Assembly (NCBI GenBank): GCA_964467315.1
Contig: CAYXSA010000001.1
Location: 1-64,000, forward strand
Length of the DNA stretch: 64,000 nucleotides
DNA from: JAAFIM01 sp964467315
Lineage (GTDB): Bacteria; Bacteroidota; Bacteroidia; Chitinophagales; Saprospiraceae
Direction of reading: 5' to 3'
A program made the position numbers and the translations under genes. The notes under the pieces were generated by a model. That model was not told the DNA's origin. It did not search any database and was given only the letters and a program-made list of their open reading frames with translations. Every line of letters begins with the position of its first letter. The stretch's first letter is position 1. Positions 18,327 through 27,523 of the stretch are shown one piece after another.

Positions 18327-19426
18327 TAGCCGCCCTTTTTGACGAAGCGACGCATGAGGGCAGCCGTCAAAGGTTTTTCGACGTAGCGATAAAGGAGGGT
18401 TGTGAGCGGAATGAGCAAGCTTACGACAATCGCAAATTTGATAATTGAGCGCTCTATGCCCATAGCAGGCAGTAGGATACTAAGCGCGACGATGGGCAAA
18501 TAATGAAACAAATAGATGGAATACGAAGCATCGCCCAAGTACACAAATGTGCGTTTGAGCCAGCCGCCGCGCTCGCCGTTTTCCAGCCCGACGACACCCC
18601 AAACGATAAGCGCAAAGGGTACGCCGTAGAAAAAGAAGCTATGCACTTTCAAAAATTTGTACTCCGCTCCGCCGTAAAGCCAAAAATACCAAACTGCGCC
18701 CAAAAGTAGCAAGCCCAGCCCCAAAATCGCCGACGAAAGCAAGCGCATACGCTCGCCCAACCATGCGGGGCGATGCAAAAGAGCAAAAGCGATGGCAGCA
18801 CCGTAGAAAAATTCGATGTTGCGCGTGGCGCAGAGATGCGAAAGGAAATAAAAATCGCCCGAAGGCAGTACGCCCGCAGCGCCCAGCCCTACCAAGCCCA
18901 GCCAAATCAAAAAAGGCAAAACAAAATAACGGCGCGGCAATAAAAATGCAAAAGCAAAGACGGCGTAGAACAAAAGTTCGTAAGCCAGCGTATACGATAC
19001 AGGGTTGAAGGGCATTAGCTCATCGACGGTAGTCGCCAAACTCGTAGGATACAGCGAAAATGATACAAAATAGCCCCAAGCATCGAGCGGTATCCATGTT
19101 ATCGCGGGTCGATGCAAAACGGCTTGCAGCGCAAAATGCCCCAACAACAAAACAACCAAATACAGCCAATGAATAGGAAAAATGCGGATAACCCGCTTTT
19201 TGAAATAGGGCAATAGCTGTGTGCTATCGCCTAAGTGCCGAAAATTGGTATAGTAGATGATAAACCCGCTTAGCACGAAGAAAAAATCAACCCCACACCA
19301 ACCGCCCAGCCATAAGCCTTTGAGTAGCAGCTTATCGAGGATATGCGTAGCATGCGCCAAAAGTACCATAATGGCAGCTAAGGCGCGACAAATTTGCAGG
19401 TTGTAGAGCGGCGTGGTGGCAGACAT
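18326..19426 (-). CDS. Acyltransferase 3 family membrane protein
   Basis: The 366-residue protein has about ten transmembrane helices and the family's N-terminal pattern: LQICRALAAIMVLLAHATH (the arginine and histidine typical of the fold), then GGWCGVDFFFVLSGFIIYY and a later YSIYLFHY motif. Such enzymes O-acylate sugars of LPS, capsule, exopolysaccharide or small molecules at the inner membrane. The length matches the integral-membrane part alone, without an SGNH domain. It is divergent from cysS and has no glycan-synthesis neighbour here, so the acceptor is unknown. Confidence 0.92.
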   Translation of the reverse strand: MSATTPLYNLQICRALAAIMVLLAHATHILDKLLLKGLWLGGWCGVDFFFVLSGFIIYYTNFRHLGDSTQLLPYFKKRVIRIFPIHWLYLVVLLLGHFALQAVLHRPAITWIPLDAWGYFVSFSLYPTSLATTVDELMPFNPVSYTLAYELLFYAVFAFAFLLPRRYFVLPFLIWLGLVGLGAAGVLPSGDFYFLSHLCATRNIEFFYGAAIAFALLHRPAWLGERMRLLSSAILGLGLLLLGAVWYFWLYGGAEYKFLKVHSFFFYGVPFALIVWGVVGLENGERGGWLKRTFVYLGDASYSIYLFHYLPIVALSILLPAMGIERSIIKFAIVVSLLIPLTTLLYRYVEKPLTAALMRRFVKKGG

Positions 19427-19506
19427 AAAAAAGCGAAGGGGCAGGATAAGCGAAAAATTAAGGAAAAACGGTATTTTGTGCCCCGTTTTGCAAAAATAAC
19501 GAGTGT

Positions 19507-21012
19507 ATGTCGAAATTACAAATTTACGATTCTTTTAGCCGAGAGAAACGCGCATTTGCGCCCATTATAGAAGGTACTGCGACGATGTACGTCTGCGGAC
19601 CGACCGTGTACAATGATGTCCACTTAGGCAACTGCCGTACCTTCACCTCTTTTGATATTTTGTATCGCTATCTGCGGCACTTGGGCTATCGGGTGCGCTA
19701 CCTGCGCAACATTACCGATGTGGGGCACTTGGTAGGCGATGCGGATTGCGCCGCAGAGTCGAAAGTAGACGCACGCGCAAGACTGGAGCAGGTCGACCCG
19801 ATGGAAATCGTACAAAAGTACACCAACCGTTTCCACGATGTTATGCGGCAGCTCAATAACCTATCGCCCAATATCGAACCCACCGCCACAGGGCATTTGA
19901 TGGAGCAAATCGAGATGGTGCGCAGCCTGCTAAAAAACGGCTACGCCTACACCGTCAACGGCTCCGTGTACTTCGATACCCAACGCCTTGTAAATGAGCG
20001 CGACGAATACGGCAAACTTTCGGGCAAAAAAATCGAAGAACTGCTGGAAGAAAGCCGCGACAATCTCAAAAATCAGGACGAAAAGCGCCACCCTTCAGAT
20101 TTTGCGCTCTGGGTGAAGGCATCGCCTACGCATCTCATGCGCTGGGAAACAGAATGGTCTGTCGGCTACCCTGGTTGGCATCTCGAATGCTCGGCGATGA
20201 GTACCAAGTACTTGGGCAAAACCTTCGATATACATGGCGGCGGCATGGATTTGAAATTTCCGCACCACGAAAACGAAATTGCACAAAATTTGGGCGCTTG
20301 CGGCTGCCTGCCTGCCAATACTTGGATGCACGCCAATATGATGCTGCTCAACGGCAAAAAAATGTCGAAATCCGACGGCAACAACATCATGCCCGAAGAG
20401 CTTTTTAGCAAAGGTTCGCCCCTGCTTTCGCGCACTTATAGCCCTATGACTTTTCGTTTTTTGCTGCTGCAGACACATTACCGCAGCGAGCTAAATTTGA
20501 CGGAAGGGGGCTTAATTGATGCCGAAAAAGCCTACCAACGCCTAATGAAAGCCAACCAAACTTTGCAAAACCTTCAAACGCCCAACAAAGGCAGCGAAGG
20601 TAAAGAAAATGCAGAGGTAGCCGAGATTTTGCGCCTATTGGACGAGGCTATGAACGATGACCTGCACACGCCGCAGGCGCTTTCGCAGCTTTTTGCCCTC
20701 GCCAACAAAATAAACGCCTACGCCCATCAGCAACTGCCCATCGCCGAACTTTCTGCCGACCTGCTCGCGCAGGTTAAACAGCAAATGCACGCCTATCTTT
20801 TCGATATTTTCGGCTTGACGGACGAGACGCAAGGCGCGGAAGCGGGCGACTCCGCCCTACCTGCCGAGCTGATGCAACTCATTTTAGACCTGCGCAAAGA
20901 TGTGCGCACGCGCAAGGATTTTGCGACCTCCGACCTTATCCGCGACCGCTTGCTATCGGTCGGCATACAGGTAAAAGACACCAAAGAAGGGGCAACTTGG
21001 GAGCGGAAGTAA
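19507..21012 (+). CDS. cysS: Cysteine--tRNA ligase
   Basis: The 501-residue class I synthetase attaches cysteine to tRNA-Cys. Visible signatures are MYVCGPTVYND with the zinc cysteine (about residues 27-37), the HIGH-type motif HLGN (about 39-42), WHLECSAMS and HHENEIAQ for zinc and substrate binding, and KKMSKSDG (KMSKS, about residues 284-288). The C-terminal anticodon-binding helical bundle is present. The length is typical. The gene stands alone with its own start after a T-rich leader. Confidence 0.97.
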   Translation: MSKLQIYDSFSREKRAFAPIIEGTATMYVCGPTVYNDVHLGNCRTFTSFDILYRYLRHLGYRVRYLRNITDVGHLVGDADCAAESKVDARARLEQVDPMEIVQKYTNRFHDVMRQLNNLSPNIEPTATGHLMEQIEMVRSLLKNGYAYTVNGSVYFDTQRLVNERDEYGKLSGKKIEELLEESRDNLKNQDEKRHPSDFALWVKASPTHLMRWETEWSVGYPGWHLECSAMSTKYLGKTFDIHGGGMDLKFPHHENEIAQNLGACGCLPANTWMHANMMLLNGKKMSKSDGNNIMPEELFSKGSPLLSRTYSPMTFRFLLLQTHYRSELNLTEGGLIDAEKAYQRLMKANQTLQNLQTPNKGSEGKENAEVAEILRLLDEAMNDDLHTPQALSQLFALANKINAYAHQQLPIAELSADLLAQVKQQMHAYLFDIFGLTDETQGAEAGDSALPAELMQLILDLRKDVRTRKDFATSDLIRDRLLSVGIQVKDTKEGATWERK

Positions 21013-21032
21013 GCACTTTTATCGAATTTTTA

Positions 21033-21051
21033 TTTTTTTGGCGTGCCCGCC
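21033..21051 (+). repeat. Interspersed structured repeat, copy 9 (solo left end)
   Basis: T7 and GGCGTGCCCGCC only; the rest of the element is missing. It lies 21 bases after the cysS stop. A GC-rich hairpin (CCTCCCTTTGCAAAAAGGGA) occurs nearby at 21101-21122. Confidence 0.6.
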
Positions 21052-21150
21052 GAGATGGTTGCAAATAATTGATAATCAGCATTTTATACCTGCCGCCTCC
21101 CCTCCCTTTGCAAAAAGGGAGGGGTTGGGTGTGGGTTATATCCCCACAAG

Positions 21151-21594
21151 ATGCCCCTACCCAAAAAAATACTTTTGCTGGGCTGCTTTTTGCTGTTTTT
21201 GCCTTCCTGTTTGTTATTTTTTCGGGATAAGTCAGAAAAAAAAATTTGGCGTGCCAGCAAACAAATGCGCAAATTGCCGATTTTGCTGTTTTCGAGCAGC
21301 AAAGGTACTTTGGGAGATACCTTTTTTAGGCTGCGAGCGGATAGCTTTTTCGATATACAAGGGAATTTCGGCTTTTATCGAATGGGAAAATGGGAACGCA
21401 TCGGCAATACGGACAGCCTGCGACTGCATTATGCGCTCGGCTGCAACAATCCCCCGACACCGCTGGATACTATCGCCATTCGGCTGATTGTTTTCGATTC
21501 GACAGCAGAAAAAACCATTGAAACAATCCGCATCAAAGCAGATGGCGGCGGCGAAATGGAGTTCTTTATCTATGAAGATAAGGTTTTTGAGTAG
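21151..21594 (+). CDS. Small putative lipoprotein
   Basis: The 147-residue protein begins with a lipoprotein signal (KKILLLGCFLLFLPSC, lipobox LPSC with Cys20). The mature part is short, mixed and ends in an acidic strand (EMEFFIYEDKVFE). The pattern WRASKQMRKLP ... FFRLRADSFFDIQGNFGFY resembles small surface lipoproteins that form a single beta sandwich, but no family is recognised. It lies just ahead of another exported protein gene in the same direction (70 bases), so the two may be co-transcribed. Confidence 0.7.
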   Translation: MPLPKKILLLGCFLLFLPSCLLFFRDKSEKKIWRASKQMRKLPILLFSSSKGTLGDTFFRLRADSFFDIQGNFGFYRMGKWERIGNTDSLRLHYALGCNNPPTPLDTIAIRLIVFDSTAEKTIETIRIKADGGGEMEFFIYEDKVFE

Positions 21595-21664
21595 GTTTTT
21601 CGGCTGCGCCCTTGTAACCTTTTCTCAAAACAGATTTATACAGCGTCTACCTTTTCCGTAAACT

Positions 21665-23395
21665 ATGCTGTCTAAGATGTTTCCCAAAATCGCCTTTCTA
21701 TTTTTATGCTTTCTACTACCCCACATTGCCCAAACGCAGGCGCTACCGCAGGATTTGAATGAATTTTTTGCGCTTGCCAGCGAGCGAAAAAAGCAAACCT
21801 TCCTTTTGCTGCACCAGCAAACAGCGCAAACCATCACCGCAAGACAAGGCAGCCGTATCCGCCTGCCAGCTCTTGCCTTCGTGCGCAACGATGCAAAGCC
21901 TATCCGTTTGCCGATAAGCCTGCAAGTGCGCGAAGCCTACACTTGGGGCGATATGATAGCCCAAAATATAACGACCACCTACCGCCAACAATTACACGCC
22001 CTGCAAACCACAGGCGCAATATACATCGAAGCCCGCGACGCTACACAAGCCCCCCTTCAGCTCGCAGCCAACAAGCTAATCACTATCGAATTTCCGCAAC
22101 CCAGCAGCGCTATGCCGCGAAATATGCGCCTTTTTCGGGGCAAGCGCGAAAATAAAAATCCAAGCTCTACCCTGCATTGGCACGAAACCCAAACCAAATT
22201 TGAAATACCCAATCTCCCCGCCGATGCTCCCAACGAAGACAGCCTTTGGGTAAAGAATACCTTACTCCTTCTGAACCCCAATAACAAAAAAATAGCCCCT
22301 TACAGAAGCAACGACCTTATATCAAGGATAGAGCAACTCAAAACAGATTACCCGCAGCCTGCCGCTGAAAATACAAGCGAATACGAAAATCAAGCAGATG
22401 CTTACAGTTACTTCCTTAAAGGTCTTTGGAATACCTTTTTCAAACGCTTTTCTACGAATACCGCCGACACGCTGTATTTTTCTTACCGCTCTTGGCAAGA
22501 AGACGTTTTAGATGCAGCAGCAAAATTTTCGCGCTTTTCTACCCTGAAAAACGTCGAAATTATTGCCCCCAAAGACCTGTATCGAGCCGCTTTTGCCCCT
22601 CTGCTGAAAGAACAAAACGCCCTAAATAAAGATATAGCCGATATTCGCCAATTTTGCCAAACCCCCGCTTTTATAAGCCTTGTAAACGAAGTTAAAGACA
22701 GTTTTCAAATTGAAAAATGGTTTCCCTTCGTGCTGCTCAAAGGTTATCACAGCGAGGATTGGGGCAGCATAGACATGCAAATCGAACGATGGCGAGAAGC
22801 CGCGCCTGACTCGGCAAGTTTTACTATCTGTATGCACAGATTTATCCGCTCTGTGGGTGGCGATTTGCGTGAGATATTCGACAATCCCAAACATAGCCTT
22901 TGGGCGCAGCGACTGCAAGACCTCGATTATATGCAGCGGCTACGCATAGCCAGCCAACTCGCCAATAGACAAACTGCCATTTTTCACAATTATAGGCAGC
23001 AAAAAGCCCTATTGGGCGAATTGGCAGGCAACTATTATGCAGTAGCGCAAAGCGATACCTTGGGTTGGCTCGGCTGTATGTCTGCTTCAAAAATTCCTGC
23101 TGGAAGCAACAAATTTTCGGGAGTATACTTTTTTAGCCCCGATACAAATGGTTTCGTGCAGATTTTTATTTTGAAGCCTACCATTGGCAGTGTTGAGCCT
23201 TTGCAACACGATTACAGCTTTTTCACTATGTACGATGCGCCCGATTTACCCATCAAAATTATTTTTTTGCTGGTAAAAAATGAAAAAATCAGCCTGCATA
23301 TCAAAGAATGCAACCTCAAAAACCCATCTTTCGAGCCGCACGAATTGCGCGAGTACTCCTTAGAAGAGGCATTGCGACTACTCTCCAATCTCTAA
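21665..23395 (+). CDS. Exported protein of unknown function
   Basis: The 576-residue protein has a signal peptide (FPKIAFLFLCFLLPHIAQTQA). The mature part is helical with many Gln and Arg; stretches such as LNKDIADIRQFCQTPAF and DLDYMQRLRIASQLANRQ look amphipathic. No domain or catalytic motif is recognised and there is no T9SS sorting domain. It ends four bases into the 3' end of a convergent DUF3291-like gene, so the two stop codons overlap. Likely periplasmic. Confidence 0.7.
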   Translation: MLSKMFPKIAFLFLCFLLPHIAQTQALPQDLNEFFALASERKKQTFLLLHQQTAQTITARQGSRIRLPALAFVRNDAKPIRLPISLQVREAYTWGDMIAQNITTTYRQQLHALQTTGAIYIEARDATQAPLQLAANKLITIEFPQPSSAMPRNMRLFRGKRENKNPSSTLHWHETQTKFEIPNLPADAPNEDSLWVKNTLLLLNPNNKKIAPYRSNDLISRIEQLKTDYPQPAAENTSEYENQADAYSYFLKGLWNTFFKRFSTNTADTLYFSYRSWQEDVLDAAAKFSRFSTLKNVEIIAPKDLYRAAFAPLLKEQNALNKDIADIRQFCQTPAFISLVNEVKDSFQIEKWFPFVLLKGYHSEDWGSIDMQIERWREAAPDSASFTICMHRFIRSVGGDLREIFDNPKHSLWAQRLQDLDYMQRLRIASQLANRQTAIFHNYRQQKALLGELAGNYYAVAQSDTLGWLGCMSASKIPAGSNKFSGVYFFSPDTNGFVQIFILKPTIGSVEPLQHDYSFFTMYDAPDLPIKIIFLLVKNEKISLHIKECNLKNPSFEPHELREYSLEEALRLLSNL

Positions 23396-23748
23396 CCCAA
23401 CTCATACCGACTCACCCGCGTGCGCGCGTCTTCGCGCAGCAGGCGTTTGGCTTCTGCCCAAGCGGGGAGCGTGTCGGCTTCGTAGGTTATAGTGCGGATT
23501 TCGCTCGAAAGGGCGCTACTTAGGCGCATATAATCGCGGTGCGCGCCGTTATTATACGCGAAATCGCGCATTTCTTCGGCACTTTCCCAAAGGGTCATCG
23601 TGTAGTGCAAGCGCCAAAGTCCCGTTTTTCGGAAGTTGAGGCAGCGCGTTTTGCGCAGTTGGCGCGTGATGTCGAGCGCATAGCGGGCTAAGGAAAAAAA
23701 TTTCCAGATGCTGCGCAGTTCGATAGAGGTGATAACAACTATTTTCAT
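23392..23748 (-). CDS. DUF3291-like (spheroidene monooxygenase-like) protein
   Basis: I take the ATG at 23748 (MKIVVITSIELRSIWKFF), giving 118 residues; longer starts run into repeat copy 10. The order of features, with an early VVITSIELRS strand, then RYALDITRQLRKTRCLNFRK, LWRLHYTMTLWESAEEMRDFA and HRDYMR, matches the ferredoxin-like alpha/beta fold of the DUF3291/antibiotic-monooxygenase type, in which a Trp/Glu-rich segment lies over a small-molecule pocket. Biochemical role unknown. Convergent with the exported protein gene at 21665. Confidence 0.7.
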   Translation of the reverse strand: MKIVVITSIELRSIWKFFSLARYALDITRQLRKTRCLNFRKTGLWRLHYTMTLWESAEEMRDFAYNNGAHRDYMRLSSALSSEIRTITYEADTLPAWAEAKRLLREDARTRVSRYELG

Positions 23749-23770
23749 CGGATTTGTATTTTTTTTATTA

Positions 23771-23962
23771 TTTTTGGCGTGCCCGCCGCTTGCCCCCCGC
23801 CCGCACCCCCGCGCCTGAAGGCGCTGCCCCCTTGAAAGGGGGCGTGCGGTCGCCCCCATGCGCGCAAAGCGCACACGGGGGGCGGCGGTCGGGCTATTCG
23901 GGGCGCAAATGTAGGGACAAGGCATACCTTGTCCCTACAGCGCCCCTGCTATCCCTCACGCA
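23771..23962 (+). repeat. Interspersed structured repeat, copy 10
   Basis: Complete copy, about 190 bases, with several nested hairpins in the first variable region and an insert with TAGGGACAAGG / CCTTGTCCCTA arms. The CACGC end is 14 bases before the start of the LRR gene, so it forms that gene's leader. Confidence 0.9.
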
Positions 23963-23975
23963 AGGAACTCCCAAG

Positions 23976-24677
23976 ATGCAGCCAGAACACGTACAGCACC
24001 TCGAAGAAAAAAAGCAGCTTTTGCAGTTGTTTTTTTCGGGGCAGGCGGTCAACATAGAGTTGGCGCGCTTGCAGGCTGCGCATTGGGGTTGGGCGCAGGA
24101 GCATCGGCGTTTGCGGGAATTGTTGCTGCATACTGCCGCCGAATGCGGCTGGGCTATCGATAACAGCGACAATGTAGAAAAAACCAACGAAATCCTTGCG
24201 CAGTTGCTCGCCAAAACGGAAATAGAACTGCATTACATCCATCATTTGCCCATCGGTCTGACCCTGCTGCCGCGCCTCCAGTCGCTCGAAATACAGCATT
24301 TCACGATGCGGAAAATGCCCGCCTATATAGGCAAAATGCGGCTTCTCAAGCGTTTTTCTTGTTCCTTAGGCTTCAATTGCCACGAGTTGCCCGACGAACT
24401 TTGCGAGCTTTCGGAGCTGGAAGAACTGCATTTGGACAACAACGCCATAGAAGAGTTGCCCGAAAACATCGGCAAATTGCAAAATCTGCGCATACTTTCC
24501 TTGCGTGGCAACTGTCTGACGGGCTTGCCTGCTTCTTTGGGCGAGCTGCCCAAATTAGAAAAAATCTATCTGGCGGGCAACCCCTTGCGGCGGGAGCTTA
24601 TTCCCTCGATTTTATGCAATCGCCACCGCTCTAATCTGGTCGTGGTGAATGCGCTGCGGCGTATCTTCAAATGGTAG
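23976..24677 (+). CDS. Leucine-rich repeat protein
   Basis: I choose the ATG at 23976 (MQPEHVQHLEEKKQLLQ), giving 233 residues; a longer frame reads through repeat copy 10. The first 100 residues are helical and charged. Residues about 105-205 hold four LRR units (LHLDNNAIEELPENIGKLQN, LRILSLRGNCLTGLPASLGE, LEKIYLAGNPL), of the bacterial SDS22/Ras-associated type. No signal peptide, so it is cytoplasmic; LRR scaffolds bind other proteins. No enzyme domain is fused. Function unknown. Confidence 0.85.
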   Translation: MQPEHVQHLEEKKQLLQLFFSGQAVNIELARLQAAHWGWAQEHRRLRELLLHTAAECGWAIDNSDNVEKTNEILAQLLAKTEIELHYIHHLPIGLTLLPRLQSLEIQHFTMRKMPAYIGKMRLLKRFSCSLGFNCHELPDELCELSELEELHLDNNAIEELPENIGKLQNLRILSLRGNCLTGLPASLGELPKLEKIYLAGNPLRRELIPSILCNRHRSNLVVVNALRRIFKW

Positions 24678-24720
24678 AGGGCAGCCCGCGCCCCGTGCCC
24701 CTTTGGCACGGGGCAAGCCC

Positions 24721-24826
24721 GCGTGAGGGATAGCAGGGGCGAATAAACATTCGCCCACTGGGCGATGTTTTCGCCCCGCATAGCCCGACCGCGCCGCCCT
24801 TTTTGGCGGCGCGGGCACGCCCAAAG
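24721..24826 (-). repeat. Interspersed structured repeat, copy 11
   Basis: Complete minus-strand copy with the GGGGCGAATAAACATTCGCC insert type. A hairpin tail (GCCCCGTGCCCCTTTGGCAC) precedes it at about 24689-24715. Confidence 0.9.
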
Positions 24827-24828
24827 AA

Positions 24829-25374
24829 TCAAAAAAGCGAGAAAAATAAAATTATCGCCGCAACCAACAAAATCAGCACCACCACGCCGATATAGGAGCT
24901 GTTGCTTTTGTATAGTTCGAATATGACCTCCAGCAAATCCATCCATTCTTTGCCACTGGCAACCTTTTCACGGGCAAGGAAGAAGTATTTTTTGTGTCCG
25001 CGCGTGGTTTGGTCGCCGTACTTTTGCATTATCAAAAAGTCCTCATTGAGGAAGGTCAGCTCATAGAGTTCGTTTTTTCCTGCAAATTTGAGTATAAAAC
25101 CGTCTAAGCCCAGTTCCCAAGTTCCCGCGCTAATATCGCCCTCCAAGATGCGCAGATAGGTGCCGCCTTCTTTGAAAACGTGTAAGATATTTTCTTGAAA
25201 ATTGACATCATCGCGGACTTCTTTCCAGCGTTTATCGAGATAAAAGGGCTTATCGTCGAGGGTTTCGGAAAAGTCGGCAACGTACTCCATAACGTAGTCT
25301 ACGCCTTCATCGAGCGACTTAAATCGCGGCAATTCTAAGTTCGTGGCGTTGAAAATCGTCGGTAGCAGGCTCAT
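24829..25374 (-). CDS. Tail-anchored hypothetical protein
   Basis: The 181-residue protein is soluble for its first 155 residues, with strands around YLRILEGDISAGTWELG and LYELTFLNEDFLIMQKYG, and ends in a single transmembrane helix (about residues 160-178, YIGVVVLILLVAAIILFFSLF is hydrophobic to the end), so the body faces the cytoplasm with the tail in the inner membrane. No known domain. It is divergent from the DUF4837 gene. Confidence 0.65.
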   Translation of the reverse strand: MSLLPTIFNATNLELPRFKSLDEGVDYVMEYVADFSETLDDKPFYLDKRWKEVRDDVNFQENILHVFKEGGTYLRILEGDISAGTWELGLDGFILKFAGKNELYELTFLNEDFLIMQKYGDQTTRGHKKYFFLAREKVASGKEWMDLLEVIFELYKSNSSYIGVVVLILLVAAIILFFSLF

Positions 25375-25407
25375 TCGTTGGATTTTTCTCTATTTTGTGC
25401 CCTGTTT

Positions 25408-25438
25408 TTGCGCAAATCTTCGATTAAACGCATCTTTG
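25408..25438 (+). promoter_or_regulatory. Promoter-like boxes before the DUF4837 gene
   Basis: TTG, 20 bases, then CATCTTTG, one base off TAnnTTTG, about 93 bases before the chosen start. Confidence 0.4.
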
Positions 25439-25530
25439 TTGCAGGGGGCTTGTTTTCGATTGTATTGGAGGCAGACCCCGCACAAAAATAGCAAAAATTC
25501 GTACACCTTTTTTCTGTGCTCTTGGCTCTT

Positions 25531-26616
25531 ATGATGCAAACTAACCTTTTCGCTAACCGCCGTTCGTTCTTTTCTTTTTTTTCGCTGGTAGCGCTCTTGT
25601 TTTCGCTGCCTGCCTGCCTGCCCGAAGGGTTGGAAACGATGAAACAAGCCTATGGGCGCGTGGATAATATCCTCGTCGTCTGTGAGTCGCGGCTCTGGAA
25701 CAGCCCTGCGGGTGATAGTTTTCGCCGCGCCTTCAGCGCCCTGTACCCTGTTACGCCGCAGCCTGAGCCCTTGTACGAGTTGCGCCACGTTCAGCCCGAA
25801 GAGTTGAACAAAACCTTGCGCACACATCGCACAATTATTTTTCTCGCCGACCTCTCGGAAAAAAGTGCAGAGGGCACGCAGATGGTTGCCCGCGCTATCG
25901 GCGAGGAGGGTCTAAAGCGCGTGATAAGCGACCCGCAGTATCGCATCGCTGTCAATAACGACCGCTGGGCAAAGGGGCAATTAGTCGTTTATTGGTTCTC
26001 ACCCAATGCTCAAGACCTCGCCGACAATGTGGCACAGCATCATAAAAAAGTGATGCAAAGCATACAAAAACACGACGACAAAAAGCTAACGGAGATGGTC
26101 TACAGCACGGGCATCAATCAGTCGGCGACGGACTCGGTCAAGGCTAAATTTAAGCTCGAAATGAGCGTGCCCGCCGATTATATCGTTGCAAAAAGCGATT
26201 CGCAGTCGCTTTGGCTGCGTTTCGAGACGGAGAAAATAAGCAGCAGTTTGTTTATTTACAGCTTTCCGAATACGCAAGTACCCCTGACGGCGGAGCAATT
26301 TAAGTCGACCCGCGATAGCCTAACGCGCTTATACTTTACGACAGATATAGACAGTTCTTTTATGCAAATAGACGACCGTTTTTTGCCTGTGGTCTGTAGC
26401 CCTGCGATTTTGGCAGGCACACAGGCATTGCAGGGGCGGGGTGTTTGGTCGATGGTCAACGACTTTATGGGCGGCTCCTTTGTGGGCTACCTAATTGATG
26501 ATGTAAAAAACAAGCGCACGATTTATGTGGATGGTTTTGTGCACGCGCCAGGTCAGCAAAAGCGCATAGAATTGCGTCGTTTAGACCTAATTTTATCGAC
26601 CTTGAAAGTGCTGTAG
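25531..26616 (+). CDS. DUF4837 family lipoprotein
   Basis: I start at the ATG at 25531, giving 361 residues; a GTG five codons earlier is possible. The N-terminus is hydrophobic with a lipobox-like LFSLPAC, so it is a putative lipoprotein. The mature part has the DUF4837 look (VDNILVVCESRLWNSPAGD, then DRWAKGQLVVYWFSPN and GVWSMVNDFMGGSFVGYL), a family of Bacteroidota envelope proteins with no established activity. A single gene with no partner. Confidence 0.8.
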   Translation: MMQTNLFANRRSFFSFFSLVALLFSLPACLPEGLETMKQAYGRVDNILVVCESRLWNSPAGDSFRRAFSALYPVTPQPEPLYELRHVQPEELNKTLRTHRTIIFLADLSEKSAEGTQMVARAIGEEGLKRVISDPQYRIAVNNDRWAKGQLVVYWFSPNAQDLADNVAQHHKKVMQSIQKHDDKKLTEMVYSTGINQSATDSVKAKFKLEMSVPADYIVAKSDSQSLWLRFETEKISSSLFIYSFPNTQVPLTAEQFKSTRDSLTRLYFTTDIDSSFMQIDDRFLPVVCSPAILAGTQALQGRGVWSMVNDFMGGSFVGYLIDDVKNKRTIYVDGFVHAPGQQKRIELRRLDLILSTLKVL

Positions 26617-26705
26617 TTTTTTTTGGCGTGCCCGCGCCGCAAAAAGGCGGCGCGGTCGGGCTATTCACGCCGCAATGAATTGCGGCGCTACTATCCCTCA
26701 CGCAA
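26617..26705 (+). repeat. Interspersed structured repeat, copy 12
   Basis: A short complete copy with a CCGCAATGAATTGCGG hairpin insert. A GC-rich hairpin tail (CCGCGCC / GGCGCGG) lies at 26711-26731. It begins at the stop codon of the DUF4837 gene. Confidence 0.9.
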
Positions 26706-26746
26706 TTTATCCCCGCGCCAAAGGGGCGCGGGGCAGCCGTAGAAAG

Positions 26747-27520
26747 TCAATCTCTATCCTGCAAGAAAGGTAATCTTTTTCGGATATCGACAAGAGCGGT
26801 CTGCGAGAGCGTAGCGATATGGCTGGTATCTTCGCCGACAAGTTCGCAGAGGTATTTGCCTTCTGGGTCGATAAGGGCGCTGTATCCTGAATGATAGATG
26901 CCGTTGCCATCGTTGCCGACGCGATTAAGTCCGAGTATATAGGCTTGATTTTCTATGGCGCGGGCTTGTAGGAGTATGCGCCAATGTGCGGAGCGGCGAT
27001 GTGGCCAATTTGCAACATAGATGGCTAAGTCGTAGTCGTCCGTATTGCGCGACCAAACGGGAAAACGCAGGTCGTAGCAGACGAAGGGGGCGATGCGCCA
27101 GCCTTTGTAGTGGATGCGAGTTTGGGTATCGCCTGCTGTGTAGTGATTGCCTTCGTTTGCCATACCAAAAAGGTGGCGTTTGTCGTAATGTTGTATTTCG
27201 CCGCTGGGGTTGACGAATACGAAACGATTGCGATAGTCGCCTACGGCAGCCTCTATGATGAGGCTACCGCAAATGGCTGTATTGAGTTCTTTGGCGAGTT
27301 GGCTGAGCCATTGTATGGTTTCGCCTTGCATGGTTTCGGCGAGGGCTTGGGGGCGCATGCTAAAGCCTGTGGAAAACATTTCGGGCAGGACTATCAAATC
27401 GAGGGGCTGGGCGAGGGAGCGTATTTTTTGCTCTAAGCCGCTAAGGTTGGCGGCTTTGTCTTCCCAGTGTAGGTATGTCTGTAGGAGGGCTACGCGTAGG
27501 TCGGGCATGGTAGTAGACAT
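26747..27520 (-). CDS. Nitrilase-family amidohydrolase (omega-amidase-like)
   Basis: The 257-residue protein carries the nitrilase catalytic triad in context: Glu47 (IVLPEMFSTGF), Lys114 (YDKRHLF) and Cys148 (PFVCYDLRFP). The Phe/Ser/Thr after Glu and the CYDLRFP block match the omega-amidase branch (YafV/Nit2-like), which hydrolyses alpha-ketoglutaramate or ketosuccinamate in nitrogen salvage. Length is normal. It lies three bases downstream of a lipoprotein gene in the same direction, so they may be translated from one mRNA, though a functional link is not obvious. Confidence 0.88.
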   Translation of the reverse strand: MSTTMPDLRVALLQTYLHWEDKAANLSGLEQKIRSLAQPLDLIVLPEMFSTGFSMRPQALAETMQGETIQWLSQLAKELNTAICGSLIIEAAVGDYRNRFVFVNPSGEIQHYDKRHLFGMANEGNHYTAGDTQTRIHYKGWRIAPFVCYDLRFPVWSRNTDDYDLAIYVANWPHRRSAHWRILLQARAIENQAYILGLNRVGNDGNGIYHSGYSALIDPEGKYLCELVGEDTSHIATLSQTALVDIRKRLPFLQDRD

Positions 27521-27523
27521 AGC